Assembly: GCF_041897535.1 (NCBI RefSeq)
Contig: NZ_CP169217.1
Coordinates: 2,480,001-2,544,000 of the forward strand
DNA: 64,000 nucleotides
Reading direction: 5' to 3'
From: Methylomicrobium lacus_A
GTDB lineage: Bacteria > Pseudomonadota > Gammaproteobacteria > Methylococcales > Methylomonadaceae
Below are positions 51,694 through 61,631 of this stretch, one piece after another (positions within the stretch are counted from its first letter, which is position 1; each line of letters starts with the position of its first letter). The notes beneath the pieces are model-generated. The model was not told the DNA's origin. It saw only the letters and a program-made list of their open reading frames with translations, and searched no databases. The position numbers were made by a program, and so were the translations under genes.

Positions 51694-52707
51694 TTATTGA
51701 GCGTTGACTAAGGCAACGGTGGTGTCCAGCATCCGGTTCGAGAAGCCCCATTCGTTGTCATACCAGGACAACACCTTCACGAAATCGCCGTCAACCACAT
51801 AAGTGGAAGGGGCTTCGAAGATCGAAGATGCCGGATTGTGGTTGAAGTCGGTCGAAACCAGCGGCAGGTTGTTGATCGCCAGGATGCCTTTCAACGGGCC
51901 TTCGGAAGCGGCGGTCAAAATCGCGGTGATTTCTTCCTTGCTGGTCGCTCTCTTCGCCTTGAAAACCAGGTCGACGACCGAGACGTTGATGGTCGGAACG
52001 CGCATCGCGAAACCGTCCAGCTTGCCTTTCAGTTCCGGCAATACCAGGCCGACCGCGGCAGCCGCGCCGGTTTTGGTCGGGATCATCGATTGGGTCGCGG
52101 AACGCGCGCGGCGCAGGTCGCTGTGATAGACGTCGGTCAGCACCTGGTCGTTGGTGTAAGAGTGGATCGTGGTCATCAGGCCGTGCTCGATGCCGATCGC
52201 GTCATGCAGAGGCTTGACCAGAGGCGCCAAGCAGTTGGTGGTGCAGGAGGCGTTCGAGATGACGGTGTCGGACGCTTTCAGGGTCTTGTGGTTGACGCCG
52301 AACACGATCGTCGCATCGACATCGTTGCCGCCCGGTGCGGAGATGATCACTTTTTTCGCGCCCGCGGTGATGTGCGCGGAGGCTTTCGCCTTGCTGGTGA
52401 ACAGGCCGGTGCACTCGTGCACGACGTCGATGCCCAGTTCGCCCCAAGGCAGTTTGGATGGATCGCGCTCGGAGAAGACGCGGATTCTGTCGCCGTTGAT
52501 CACGATATAGTCGCCGTCAACGCTGACTTCGAAAGGAAACTTGCCGTGAACCGAGTCGTATTTGGTCAAATGGGCATTGGTGTTGCTGTCGCCCAGGTCG
52601 TTGATCGCGACGACTTGAATTTCATTGGTGCGGCCTGATTCATAGAGCGCGCGGATCACATTGCGGCCGATCCGGCCATAACCATTGATTGCAACTTTAA
52701 TTGCCAT
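51694..52707 (-). CDS. gapA: Glyceraldehyde-3-phosphate dehydrogenase, type I
   Basis: A 337-residue enzyme of the central glycolytic step. The NAD motif is VAINGYGRIGRNVIRAL, with VVAINDLGD indicating NAD use. The catalytic cysteine is C155 in SNASCTTNCLAP and the catalytic histidine follows in TTIHSYTNDQ. It is upstream of pyk. A TATAGT box in the 221-base gap upstream might be its -10 element; the -35 is unclear. Confidence 0.97.
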   Translation of the reverse strand: MAIKVAINGYGRIGRNVIRALYESGRTNEIQVVAINDLGDSNTNAHLTKYDSVHGKFPFEVSVDGDYIVINGDRIRVFSERDPSKLPWGELGIDVVHECTGLFTSKAKASAHITAGAKKVIISAPGGNDVDATIVFGVNHKTLKASDTVISNASCTTNCLAPLVKPLHDAIGIEHGLMTTIHSYTNDQVLTDVYHSDLRRARSATQSMIPTKTGAAAAVGLVLPELKGKLDGFAMRVPTINVSVVDLVFKAKRATSKEEITAILTAASEGPLKGILAINNLPLVSTDFNHNPASSIFEAPSTYVVDGDFVKVLSWYDNEWGFSNRMLDTTVALVNAQ

Positions 52708-52928
52708 TGAGTCTCTCCAGAGTGATGAGTATGAAAAACCAACTGTATTGAGGGGTTGTCGAACTACCCCAAAATCCCGCTACTATACCAAAAATCAAGG
52801 GGATTCGTCTATTGACAAAGGCATGAAATTTATAACGGCGTGTTTGAAGCCTGGGTTTGCATTCATAGTCGATCTCTGAAAAAGAAAGGCCGCCCGGCAG
52901 TGCTGCCTCCCTAAGATCGCAGCCGAAG

Positions 52929-55900
52929 TCAGCGGCTTAGAACCAGTTTGTATGGCGATTGTCTTGTGAAACCGCCTCCGAAACCGGCCACCTTGATATA
53001 AAAGATTGCAGCCGATGCGCTGGTATTCCTGTAGGTTACCGATTCGGTCGAGCCGACATTATCACTCGTCCTCAGTACATTGCCCGAACTCCTCAGCAGA
53101 TAGAGGTCATAATCCCTGGCCGGCCCCGTCATACTCACTTTCAAGGTTCGGCCGGCCGCGACACTGATCTTGAAATAGTCCTGATCGGTAGACGTGCCGA
53201 TATAAGCCACTATGCCCGTTACCGTGTCGGCAACGGCGTTGGCGGCCCGGATGCTGTCGTTGCCCTCAACCTCGTTGTAGCTCGTGGGGGATGATGTGTT
53301 GCTGATCGTGAAGGTGGCGTTTGGAGAGGTGCCGACGTTGCCGGCGGCATCGTAGGCCTTCCCAGTCAGGACATGGTTGCCGTCGATGAGCGTGAGAGAA
53401 TCCAGGGACAGGGTGTAAGGCGAAGCTGTATCCTTACCCTTCAGGAGGTTATCCACGTAAAACTCGACCTGGGTAACGCCTACGTTGTCGGTAGCCGTGG
53501 CATTGAAGTTGATGGTGCCGCTGGTTCCGCGCTCGCTGACGGAAATGACCGGAGCTACCTGATCAGCGGTCGCGTTGTTGACGGTGAAGGCCACGGAGGA
53601 GGATGCCCCGATGGTGCCGGCGGTGTTATAAGCCTTGGCTGCCAGAGTATGGATGCCGTTAGTCAGCGTGGCCGTGTCCAAGGTTATGCCATAAGGTGAG
53701 CTATTGGAAGTGCCTATAATCCGATCGTCAACATAAAATTCGACCTTGTCTATGCCCATATTGTCCGTTGCGGTCGCGCTGACCGTTATCGAACCGGAAA
53801 CGACGGCACCGTTCGTTGGCGCCGTGATGGCCGCACGAGGTCCATTATTGCCCTGACAGGCGGCGGGAACCGAAAAGCCGTTCGTGGGGCTGGTGCTATC
53901 GGGACCGCCGCTCACCGCATCGGTCCCTAAACCAAAGACGGCAAAGGCTGTCCAGATCCGGCACACATCCTCGCCGCCATGAAGGACTTTAGCCGCATCG
54001 ATGATCCCGTCACGGACCTGGGTAAATGTCGGATTGCACGCCGTGTTTTTCAGCCCTTCATTGACATAAAGCATCATGCGCTGATTGCCGGCGCTGCCCG
54101 TCGCATTATAAAGATTCGGGTCGAAGCCCCAATGGTCCACTAGCGCCCAATAGACTTCCCAGGCGGCTTGCGCCCATACCGAACCTACGCCGTGAGGAAT
54201 GCGCATGCCATTGATGCTGGCATAAGTCCAGGTGTTAACGGCAGGATCGGTGCTGTAAGGCTGCTCGCGAATACCCTCGCCCGTTACCGGCTGACCAAAA
54301 GCATAGGTGCCAATGCCGCGAGGGTCTGTCCCTTTGTCGCCGGCTTTTGCGGTATACACCAAACTCCACCAGTCGCTAAGCCCTTCTCCCGGTTGCTGAT
54401 TATTGGTCAGGCAGTTGACATTGGAAGGACCGCCAACCAGGCGGGTTGAAATGCCGTGACCATACTCGTGAATGATGATGCCGTTGTCCAGATCGCCATC
54501 CTTTTCCGGCGTGGTCCTGTTCCACAGATACATCTGCATGCGGGCGGGCGTCCCATCCGGCGGCGTCATGAAGTTAGCGTTATTTGATCCCGAGCCGTCC
54601 TGCGCCTCGGCGAGTACCGCATCGTTTCCCTGGCCTCCCTTGCCGTAGTTGTTGGCTTGGAAGTTGCCTGCCGCTTCGTCGAAACCGTACTGGTACTGCA
54701 CATCATGGATGATGTTGTTCCAATAAAAAAGATTGGTCACGGCCGCGTTTTGATAGGTTCCGGGCGCTGAATCGAGGCTAATCGGGAAGTCGAAACGCAG
54801 ACTACTTCCGCCATTTGGCCCCGGGCCTGTGTCGGGTGCATTGTTGGCGTCTGTATCCGTGTAGGCATATGCATTGTTCCCGCGGGTTGTCGTAAACTCC
54901 GCGCCCCCGCTGCCATTCGTGTCATGCCATCCGAAAGGCGAGGCCGCGGCGTTGGCCGGATTGTCCACCAGGGTACGGCCGTCCGAGGGCGGCAGCGGCG
55001 CGATGTGGTTGGGGCTTTCGGCGGGTCTGGCATAGACGCGGTATTGATCGGAAGCCACCCAGTCAAACCGTGTCCAGATTTTGCCGGTCTCGGCATCCAC
55101 CGTAAAATCGTAGACGTGCTGTTGATCGAGCGTATGGATTTGGAAGTTCCAGACCAATTGCATCATGCCCTTGTGGATGGGCAGCCACATCAGTTTCCCT
55201 TCAATCGCTTCCAATGAGATGCCTGCAGGATCCACCGAAGTAACCTGCTGAATACCGGCGGCGGTGTCGAGTGTTTTGGGTGTCACCGGCAAAGACATGC
55301 CAAGATGCTGCGCCGCCCTGCCGACGGCTGAAGGCAAATCGAGAGTGGGTTTTATCGCCTTCATTGAGGCTGTCGTACCGGTCATCGCGCTGTTGTTCAC
55401 GCTTAGGATTCTTTGTTCTTTATCCAGATTGACCTGCATCTGGCCGTTATATACAGGCAGTCCCTGATGGACCTGACGCATGAAGACGTGCGTCGTGCCG
55501 GTAATTTTGGAATACACACGATCCGTAACCTCAAGGTTTGCAAGGTCTTGCGCGCTCATGCCGAGCATGGGGGCATTGGCGGATAAAAAATCCCTGATGA
55601 CTTGCAAGGTTTCCTGTCCTTTCCTGGGTTCCGAAAGATAACCGGTCTGACTGGACAGGGAGCTAATCGCGCCGGAAGTCGCGTCAACAGTGAAAGACAG
55701 ATCCGGCACTTTCCGAGCCATGTCCGAAATCACGGCTTGTTGAGGGGGGGATATACTTTGCGCCAAGCCTTGATTGAAGGCGATCCTTGCATCGAAACTG
55801 CTGTGATCCGCGTTGGGATCCGAATCCACCGCCAATGCCATTCCCATTGACGCCAGAAGGATCAAGGGGAATACAATTACGCTCCCGGGTATTCGCAGGC

Positions 55901-55937
55901 AACGGAATCCGGGGCTATGTTCGTGACCCGTTTTCAT
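52929..55937 (-). CDS. Secreted M36 (fungalysin-type) metalloprotease with Ig-like and PPC tail
   Basis: A 1002-residue secreted zinc protease. A long signal peptide (VFPLILLASMGMALA) and an FTP/PepSY propeptide of about 300 residues precede the catalytic domain. The zinc motif is HEYGHG near residues 489-494, with the third ligand probably in EGLSDWW near 517. The domain shows the family's NNIIHDVQYQYGFDE and GPSNVNCL stretches. Two Ig-like repeats (about 695-885, each with ATDNxGxxxVEFYVD) and a PPC domain (about 890-1002, DYDLYLL) follow. AAGGAGG lies upstream. Tail domains are close copies of those of the M4 protease 0.7 kb upstream on the same strand. Confidence 0.93.
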   Translation of the reverse strand: MKTGHEHSPGFRCLRIPGSVIVFPLILLASMGMALAVDSDPNADHSSFDARIAFNQGLAQSISPPQQAVISDMARKVPDLSFTVDATSGAISSLSSQTGYLSEPRKGQETLQVIRDFLSANAPMLGMSAQDLANLEVTDRVYSKITGTTHVFMRQVHQGLPVYNGQMQVNLDKEQRILSVNNSAMTGTTASMKAIKPTLDLPSAVGRAAQHLGMSLPVTPKTLDTAAGIQQVTSVDPAGISLEAIEGKLMWLPIHKGMMQLVWNFQIHTLDQQHVYDFTVDAETGKIWTRFDWVASDQYRVYARPAESPNHIAPLPPSDGRTLVDNPANAAASPFGWHDTNGSGGAEFTTTRGNNAYAYTDTDANNAPDTGPGPNGGSSLRFDFPISLDSAPGTYQNAAVTNLFYWNNIIHDVQYQYGFDEAAGNFQANNYGKGGQGNDAVLAEAQDGSGSNNANFMTPPDGTPARMQMYLWNRTTPEKDGDLDNGIIIHEYGHGISTRLVGGPSNVNCLTNNQQPGEGLSDWWSLVYTAKAGDKGTDPRGIGTYAFGQPVTGEGIREQPYSTDPAVNTWTYASINGMRIPHGVGSVWAQAAWEVYWALVDHWGFDPNLYNATGSAGNQRMMLYVNEGLKNTACNPTFTQVRDGIIDAAKVLHGGEDVCRIWTAFAVFGLGTDAVSGGPDSTSPTNGFSVPAACQGNNGPRAAITAPTNGAVVSGSITVSATATDNMGIDKVEFYVDDRIIGTSNSSPYGITLDTATLTNGIHTLAAKAYNTAGTIGASSSVAFTVNNATADQVAPVISVSERGTSGTINFNATATDNVGVTQVEFYVDNLLKGKDTASPYTLSLDSLTLIDGNHVLTGKAYDAAGNVGTSPNATFTISNTSSPTSYNEVEGNDSIRAANAVADTVTGIVAYIGTSTDQDYFKISVAAGRTLKVSMTGPARDYDLYLLRSSGNVLRTSDNVGSTESVTYRNTSASAAIFYIKVAGFGGGFTRQSPYKLVLSR

Positions 55938-56028
55938 AGGTAAGCCTCCTTTGAAAGAGTGTGAGCACAGACCGTTGCCTTTAAAAATTTGAAGGCAGAA
56001 CGGCGAAAATAAGGCGCGGACAAGGAAT

Positions 56029-56520
56029 CTAACTTTCTTCCGCCCCTGCGTTTGAATGCAGGCTTCTGCCTGCCATTAGGCTTTTATCCTGGCTAAAATT
56101 GGACGCTATTTTCTGGACACGGATCGTGACGAAGTAATCTTCTGGCAAAAGGGATACCCCATCCCTTCGCGGCGGATCGAGCGAAAGCAATGTCAGCCTG
56201 TGGCCTTTGAAAGCCGCCGCTTTGGGCTCCTCTTCCGTATTCAGGGCAACGGACTTTTTTTGGCCATCGATGTCGATCACTTCGAATTCGACCTTGCCGT
56301 TGCCTGCCCAGACGCAAACGACATTCACAGGACACCGTGAATCTTCAAGAACGGCCTTGAATTTGATGACCAGTTTGCCGTCAGCCGTCATTGCGGATTG
56401 CCCGAGTCCCAGCGTACATTCCTTATCAAGAAAAATCCTGCCGGGTTCCGCAAATCCCATATTTATCCCGGCAAAGAACAGGACGACAGCAATAGCGTTG
56501 TAAATCCATTGGCGCATTTT
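56029..56520 (-). CDS. Small secreted protein of unknown function between two proteases
   Basis: 163 residues from the ATG at 56520, which has GAGGAGG upstream; the longer frame to 56556 lacks one. A signal peptide (IAVVLFFAGINMGFA) is followed by a beta-rich domain with the pattern GQSAMTADGKLVIKFKAVLEDSRCPVNVVCVWAGNGKVEFEV. I know this DSRCP...CVWAG pattern from uncharacterised exported proteins. Its position between the M4 and M36 genes invites a chaperone or inhibitor role, but nothing in the sequence proves that. Confidence 0.75.
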   Translation of the reverse strand, partial: KMRQWIYNAIAVVLFFAGINMGFAEPGRIFLDKECTLGLGQSAMTADGKLVIKFKAVLEDSRCPVNVVCVWAGNGKVEFEVIDIDGQKKSVALNTEEEPKAAAFKGHRLTLLSLDPPRRDGVSLLPEDYFVTIRVQKIASNFSQDKSLMAGRSLHSNAGAEES

Positions 56521-56631
56521 CGCCTCCTCAATTCCGATTGATTTTCGAAGCCGCAATCACCGCTAACCTTCAAGGCTGTTAACCGCTCCCAAATTTCCGC
56601 CTAATGGCGCCATTTTTAGCACGGTCACGTT

Positions 56632-59600
56632 TCATCGACTCAGAACCAGGGTATAGGGTGTGGTCGTTGTGTAGGCGCCGCCGAATGCGGCCACTTTGAT
56701 GAAATAGGTTGCGGCAGACGTGCCGGAGTTTGTAAAAGTCACGGATTCGGTGGAACCTATATCGGCGCTGGTTCTCAACGTGTTGCCGGAACTGTTCAAG
56801 AGATAGAGGTCGTAGTCTTTCGCAGGACCGGTCATCTTGACCGTCACGGCGCGGCTTGCAGGGACACTGATCCTGAAATAGTCCTGATCGGTAGACGTGC
56901 CGATATAGCCGGTGATCTTCATGACGGTGTCGGCGATGCCATTCGCAAGGCGGGGGATGCCATTGTTTTCGACCTCGTTGTAGGAGGTTGTAGGCAAGTT
57001 GTTACTGACCGAAAAGACGATACCCTCTGATGTCCCGATATTGCCTGCCGCATCGTAGGCCTTACCGACCAGCATGTGACTGCCGTCGCTCAAGGAGGTT
57101 GAATCCAGCGACAGGCTATAAGGGGGCGCTGTGTCCAGACCTTTTAAGGTATTGTCCACATAGAATTCCACCTTGCCGACACCGACATTATCGGTCGCCG
57201 TGGCATTGAAGGTAATGGTGCCGCTACTGCCGCTCTCACTGACGGAAATGACCGGAGGCTCAGCGTCTGCTCCGGGATTGGCGACCGAGAAGGTGACGGG
57301 GGGTGATATTCCAACATTGTTCGCCGCATCATAGGCCTTGGCTACCAAGGTGTGCGAGCCATTGGACAACGCCGTGCTGACAAGGGATAGGCTGTATGGC
57401 GATGAAGCGTCTGTGCCCTTGAGAACACCATCCAGGTAGAACTCTACTTGGGTCACGCCGGCGTTATCGGTGGCCATGGCAGAGAAGGTGATGGTGCCGC
57501 TACTTCCGTTCACGCTGGTGTTGACGATAGGTGACTCCTTGTCACCTCCACCGTCACCGCCATTTTTTACGATCAGGTTTACCTTGTCCAGGATGAAGCC
57601 CGTTGCGAGTGCGGCATCCTCTGCGCCCACGAAATAAAGCTGCACGGTCTGGCCTTTGTAGGCGGCCAGATCGAGGCTGAAGACCTTATAGCCCGGGGTC
57701 GCATCCCGATTGGTGTAAGTTGCCAGGGTTTTCAGGATGGCCCCGGAACTTTCCCGGAGTTGCACGGATAAGGAATCGTTGGCATCGCCCGTAGTCCCCT
57801 CTTTGGTTTCGATGTGCAGGGCGTAGCTCAGGGTGGCCTGTGCGGCATCGGCCGGAATGGTGACCGATTGGTACAGGCTGACGCTCATTTTTGAGCCGGT
57901 GCCGCAGAACTTGGCCATCTTGGTGCCATCAAAAGCGGTTTGACCCAGGATGGCGCCAATCTGCATGCCCGAGGTATTCGACCAGCCCACGCCATAACCC
58001 TTCTCAAAACTCCCGTTGCGGATCATCTGTCCGTTGGCGATGGTAAAGGACATCGATGCGTTGGTGTACTGGCCCGTGGTATCGGTAGCCTTGGCGACCA
58101 GCGTGTGCATCCCGTCATCCTGCAACAGGGAATCATAGGTCATCGCATAGGGGGCTTGTGTGCTTGAGCCCACCAGAGCGCCATCGAGCAGGAATTCGAC
58201 CTTTACCACCCCCTTGTCATCAACGGCGGTGGCGCTGAATGAGATCATTTCCTTGTCCCCACTTTCGCTGACCGTGACGGTAGGTGGCGTATCGGGGCCG
58301 GACCATGGCATGCCGACATTGATGCCGGCAAAGGCGTTCCATACGGCAATCTCCTCGGGGCCTGAAATCGGAAACAGGTCTCGTACCGCCTGGATTAGGG
58401 CTATTCGGGCGCCCGCGTAATCGGTGGAGGACGTCATGTAGGCGGTCAAGGCGCGGAACCATATTTTGGCGGCCTTATCGTTGCCGATGCCGGTCATGCC
58501 TTGCGGCAAGAAGGCAGAAGATGTCTCTCCCGTCGGGGTTGCACCCTGGCTCAGGAAATAAAAGGCGCGATTCATCGGGCCCGAGCTGTAATGCACGTTC
58601 AGGTTTTTTAGGGTGGGGCTCCAGGCGTCGGCGCTGTTGCCGTCCTTGCTGGGCTTGTAGAGAAAACGCATCTTCAGGGGATAGGCGGGCGTCGTGATCT
58701 GTTCGCCTTGCGTCCAGGTCCCCCCGGTGTCGGGAATCGCGCTGCCCTTGCCGCCGGCTCCCCGCGTATAGAATTCAGCCATCGCTCCCATGATGTCGGA
58801 GTTGGCTTCGTTCAGGCCGCCGGACTCTTTATTGTAAATAAGGCCCGCCGTGGTCGAACAAACCCCATGGGAAAATTCATGGGCCGCGACATCGAGCGAG
58901 GTCAGCGTCTGCAGTTTGGTGCCGTCGCCGTAGGTGATGCACTTGCAATAGTCCGAATAGAACGCATTATCGTAGGCGAAATCGTAGTGCACGCGCGCAT
59001 AGGTCGGGCTGCCCAGGCCATCGATACCGTTACGCCCGAACACGTTCTTGTACATGTCCCAGGTTGCCTGTATCCCGAAAGCCGCATCCACCGCGGCGGT
59101 CTGCCCGTTAGCGGAGGTCGTGGATTCGGGATCCTCCTTGAAATTGCTGCCGTCGCCCCAGCTATTGTCGGGATCCACATAGAGGGCGCCGGTGCCCTCA
59201 GTGGCGTGATCGAGGTTGTAGATCACGTTGCCGCCCCTGACAGGCCGGGTCAGATCGCGGAGCTCGTGGCCCATACTGACGCTATTGGTATTAAGGCTGA
59301 CGGCGCCGCTGTACTGGCTCTTGCCGTCGCCAAGGGATTCCGCCGTTTGCAGGCTATCCCATTTCTCGATGATCTGCCCCGTGTGTGCATTCACCAGATA
59401 GTCTGTATGCCGGGTATCGCCCGGACTCTCAAGCTCGGTATGCACGTAGTAGGCCAGTTGATAGCCCTTGGTTTCGGTAACGAAATCTTCGGCATTCAAT
59501 TGATTTTCGGGGACAAGCGACTTGCTTGGCAGTACCTGGTTCGCCGTTTCAGGATAGATCACCAGTTCGATGGTGGGTGTGTGGACGAATTCGGAGCGGG

Positions 59601-59982
59601 GAACTAGGTCGGCCTTGACGACGCTCAACGCCTCGGTGGCGGAAAGTTTCGGTGTGATGTCGACATGGATGTCCTGCTGCAGTGCGGAAGTTGGAGGCAG
59701 TTCCTCTCCGCTAGCCAGCCTGTGTGTGATCACTTCACCCCCCCAGATGCGCACGCCGTGGTAAAGCTGGTCAAAACGGACGTGGGTCTGTCCCAGCGGG
59801 TCCTGCTCGAGGCTTTGCAACTGAAAGGAGTGATTCTCGTCGAGCCCCAGCGCTTCGCGCATGCCGATAAGCTGCTGTTTCGATTGCAACGTCAGCTCTG
59901 CGCTGGTGGGATTTGCAGCTGTGGCGGGAGAAACCGTCAGCTGAGCGAGGCTGAGGCAAACGGCAAACCGGATGTACTTCAT
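56632..59982 (-). CDS. Secreted M4 (thermolysin-type) metalloprotease with Ig-like, carbohydrate-binding-like and PPC domains
   Basis: A 1116-residue secreted protease. Signal peptide (VCLSLAQLTVSPATAA), FTP and PepSY propeptide to about residue 205, then the M4 domain. Zinc motif is HEFSHG near 367-372, with GGLNEANSD near 387-395 providing the third ligand glutamate; the active histidine is in HYSSGPMNRAFY. After it come an Ig-like domain (about 545-635), a jelly-roll carbohydrate-binding-like region (RNGSFEKGYGVGW, about 640-795), two more Ig-like repeats and a C-terminal PPC domain. It is probably self-processing. Its tail is nearly the same as that of the M36 protease. Confidence 0.93.
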   Translation of the reverse strand: MKYIRFAVCLSLAQLTVSPATAANPTSAELTLQSKQQLIGMREALGLDENHSFQLQSLEQDPLGQTHVRFDQLYHGVRIWGGEVITHRLASGEELPPTSALQQDIHVDITPKLSATEALSVVKADLVPRSEFVHTPTIELVIYPETANQVLPSKSLVPENQLNAEDFVTETKGYQLAYYVHTELESPGDTRHTDYLVNAHTGQIIEKWDSLQTAESLGDGKSQYSGAVSLNTNSVSMGHELRDLTRPVRGGNVIYNLDHATEGTGALYVDPDNSWGDGSNFKEDPESTTSANGQTAAVDAAFGIQATWDMYKNVFGRNGIDGLGSPTYARVHYDFAYDNAFYSDYCKCITYGDGTKLQTLTSLDVAAHEFSHGVCSTTAGLIYNKESGGLNEANSDIMGAMAEFYTRGAGGKGSAIPDTGGTWTQGEQITTPAYPLKMRFLYKPSKDGNSADAWSPTLKNLNVHYSSGPMNRAFYFLSQGATPTGETSSAFLPQGMTGIGNDKAAKIWFRALTAYMTSSTDYAGARIALIQAVRDLFPISGPEEIAVWNAFAGINVGMPWSGPDTPPTVTVSESGDKEMISFSATAVDDKGVVKVEFLLDGALVGSSTQAPYAMTYDSLLQDDGMHTLVAKATDTTGQYTNASMSFTIANGQMIRNGSFEKGYGVGWSNTSGMQIGAILGQTAFDGTKMAKFCGTGSKMSVSLYQSVTIPADAAQATLSYALHIETKEGTTGDANDSLSVQLRESSGAILKTLATYTNRDATPGYKVFSLDLAAYKGQTVQLYFVGAEDAALATGFILDKVNLIVKNGGDGGGDKESPIVNTSVNGSSGTITFSAMATDNAGVTQVEFYLDGVLKGTDASSPYSLSLVSTALSNGSHTLVAKAYDAANNVGISPPVTFSVANPGADAEPPVISVSESGSSGTITFNATATDNVGVGKVEFYVDNTLKGLDTAPPYSLSLDSTSLSDGSHMLVGKAYDAAGNIGTSEGIVFSVSNNLPTTSYNEVENNGIPRLANGIADTVMKITGYIGTSTDQDYFRISVPASRAVTVKMTGPAKDYDLYLLNSSGNTLRTSADIGSTESVTFTNSGTSAATYFIKVAAFGGAYTTTTPYTLVLSR

Positions 59983-60446
59983 AAAGCGCTCCCCGTATCA
60001 ATTCAGTCATTTGGAACAACCGACAGAATGCATAAAGCGGCGGACTTATCGGCACCGATGAAGGGTGGTGTGATGACCGTTTTATATTCTTAAGATAACC
60101 TTATACGCTTTTTATTTCAGATTGACAATCAGTCTATCGAAGCGGCGGGAGATCAAAATGGTCACGTTTTCACTTGACTCAGGTATAGGAAGATGGGGTT
60201 GACAAAATATCCATGAAAAACCCGAAAGACGCGAAAAAATGGATGGGGCAAATTGGGTACAAGGACAAAGCGTGTTACAAAACACAAGGTGCCGTGTTTG
60301 AGGCGTGTAATGGTCAATCTCGGCCGCTACCCGAAAGCCTTGGTTGAGCCCATTGCGCTATGAAATTTTTCGAGCCTTTCGGGATTTTTGTGGACAATGA
60401 TGTAACATCAGGTATTCATTCAGACTTGCTCCGGCATCCCTGGCGT
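59983..60446. other. Gap between M4 protease and esterase genes
   Basis: No gene of good quality. A 44-residue open frame at 60213-60347 (MKNPKDAKKWMGQIGYKDKA and onward, lysine-rich with two cysteines) has a TTGACA upstream but a poorly spaced ribosome-binding site and no family I recognise. The promoter of the M4 gene should be in the first 150 bases on the minus strand. Confidence 0.35.
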
Positions 60447-61115
60447 TTACCGGAAGATGGCATTGATAAAGCGGGCAATGCGTTCGATTTCCTCGATGCA
60501 TACCGAATGGTCCATCATGAAGTCGCACCATTCGACAGGATAGCCCCAGTCCAGCAGTTGATCGCTGGTTTTCTTGCCCAGTTCGACCGCAACGACCGAA
60601 TCGAGGATGCCGTGCGCGATCAAGACCGGCATATCCTGATTGGCGGCGGAGCGAACGTCATCCATTTGTCCGAGGGTCGGCAGGAAGGTCGACAGCGCCA
60701 CGATGCCGGCCAATCTTCGTGAATGGCAGAGGCCTGCATGCAGAGCGATCGAGCCGCCCTGCGAAAAACCGGCCAACAGGATATGTTCCGGGGGGATGCC
60801 CTTGGCGATTTCAGCCTCGATCAGCTGCTCGATGGCTCGGCTGGAGTCATAAATGCCGGCAACATCCGCCTTCAAGTCGCGGGATAGTTCGAGAATGTCG
60901 AACCAGGCGCGCATGGTCATGCCGCCGTTGATCGTGACCGGGCGATAAGGCGCTTCGGGAAAAATGAAATGGATGTTAGCCTCGGCCTGCAGCCTGAGCT
61001 CGGGCACGATCGATTCGAAGTCATGGCCGTCGGCGCCGAGACCGTGCAGCCAGATGATCGAATAGCGGTGCTCCGCGGTGGGTTTGATTTCGACGGTACT
61101 GAGGGGTGAGTGCAT
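60447..61115 (-). CDS. Carboxylesterase/phospholipase-type alpha/beta hydrolase
   Basis: A 222-residue cytoplasmic esterase of the EstB/YpfH group. The oxyanion region is IWLHGLGADGHDFE and the nucleophile S118 lies in GFSQGG. The aspartate is probably in AHGILDSVV and the histidine in MMDHSVC. Typical substrates are short-chain esters, but the physiological one is unknown. It is monocistronic. Confidence 0.9.
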   Translation of the reverse strand: MHSPLSTVEIKPTAEHRYSIIWLHGLGADGHDFESIVPELRLQAEANIHFIFPEAPYRPVTINGGMTMRAWFDILELSRDLKADVAGIYDSSRAIEQLIEAEIAKGIPPEHILLAGFSQGGSIALHAGLCHSRRLAGIVALSTFLPTLGQMDDVRSAANQDMPVLIAHGILDSVVAVELGKKTSDQLLDWGYPVEWCDFMMDHSVCIEEIERIARFINAIFR

Positions 61116-61293
61116 AAGTATCCTTTTCTCTGGCTTACCAGAAATTGCCGGGAAATTTGGGTAAATCGGGGTTCATCGCATCCCTGGGCTGGGCGTCGGC
61201 GATCCCCAGGTCCAGTTAACCGATCAACATTTCGGCCAATCTTAGTACAATTGGCGTTTCGCTGACAAACACTAATCCCGCTGATCCGACCCC

Positions 61294-61623
61294 ATGCAAG
61301 CCGATATCGTTTCCATTGTCATTTTGATCGCCGCGTATCTGTACTGGCGCCACGCGCAACAAGTCAAGGAAATCGCTTTCGCGGCGACGCGGCGGCAGTG
61401 CCGGCTTTACGGTGTGCAAATGCTGGACGACTATATCGCCTTGAACCGCTGCGCCCTGGCGCGCGATAAGACCGGGAAAATGCGCCTGCAGCGGCGTTTT
61501 ACCTTCGAATTTTCGGCAACCGGCGAAGATCGCTATCAAGGCACTTGCGTGATGCTCGGCACGGACGTGGCCGCCATCGAAATGCCGGCCTACCGGCTTC
61601 CGGAGGATTCGAGCCCAGGCTAG
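61294..61623 (+). CDS. DUF3301 family membrane protein
   Basis: 109 residues with one N-terminal membrane helix (IVSIVILIAAYLYW). The conserved body ARRQCRLYGVQMLDDYIAL and LQRRFTFEFSATGEDRYQG fits DUF3301, a gammaproteobacterial family of unknown function. It converges on the efflux outer-membrane gene with eight bases between stops. Confidence 0.88.
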   Translation: MQADIVSIVILIAAYLYWRHAQQVKEIAFAATRRQCRLYGVQMLDDYIALNRCALARDKTGKMRLQRRFTFEFSATGEDRYQGTCVMLGTDVAAIEMPAYRLPEDSSPG

Positions 61624-61631
61624 CTCGGGCA

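Noticed and set aside
60360..60722. Plus-strand 120-codon frame overlapping the esterase
   Set aside because: Most of it is antisense to the esterase, and the free part has no homology or ribosome-binding site.
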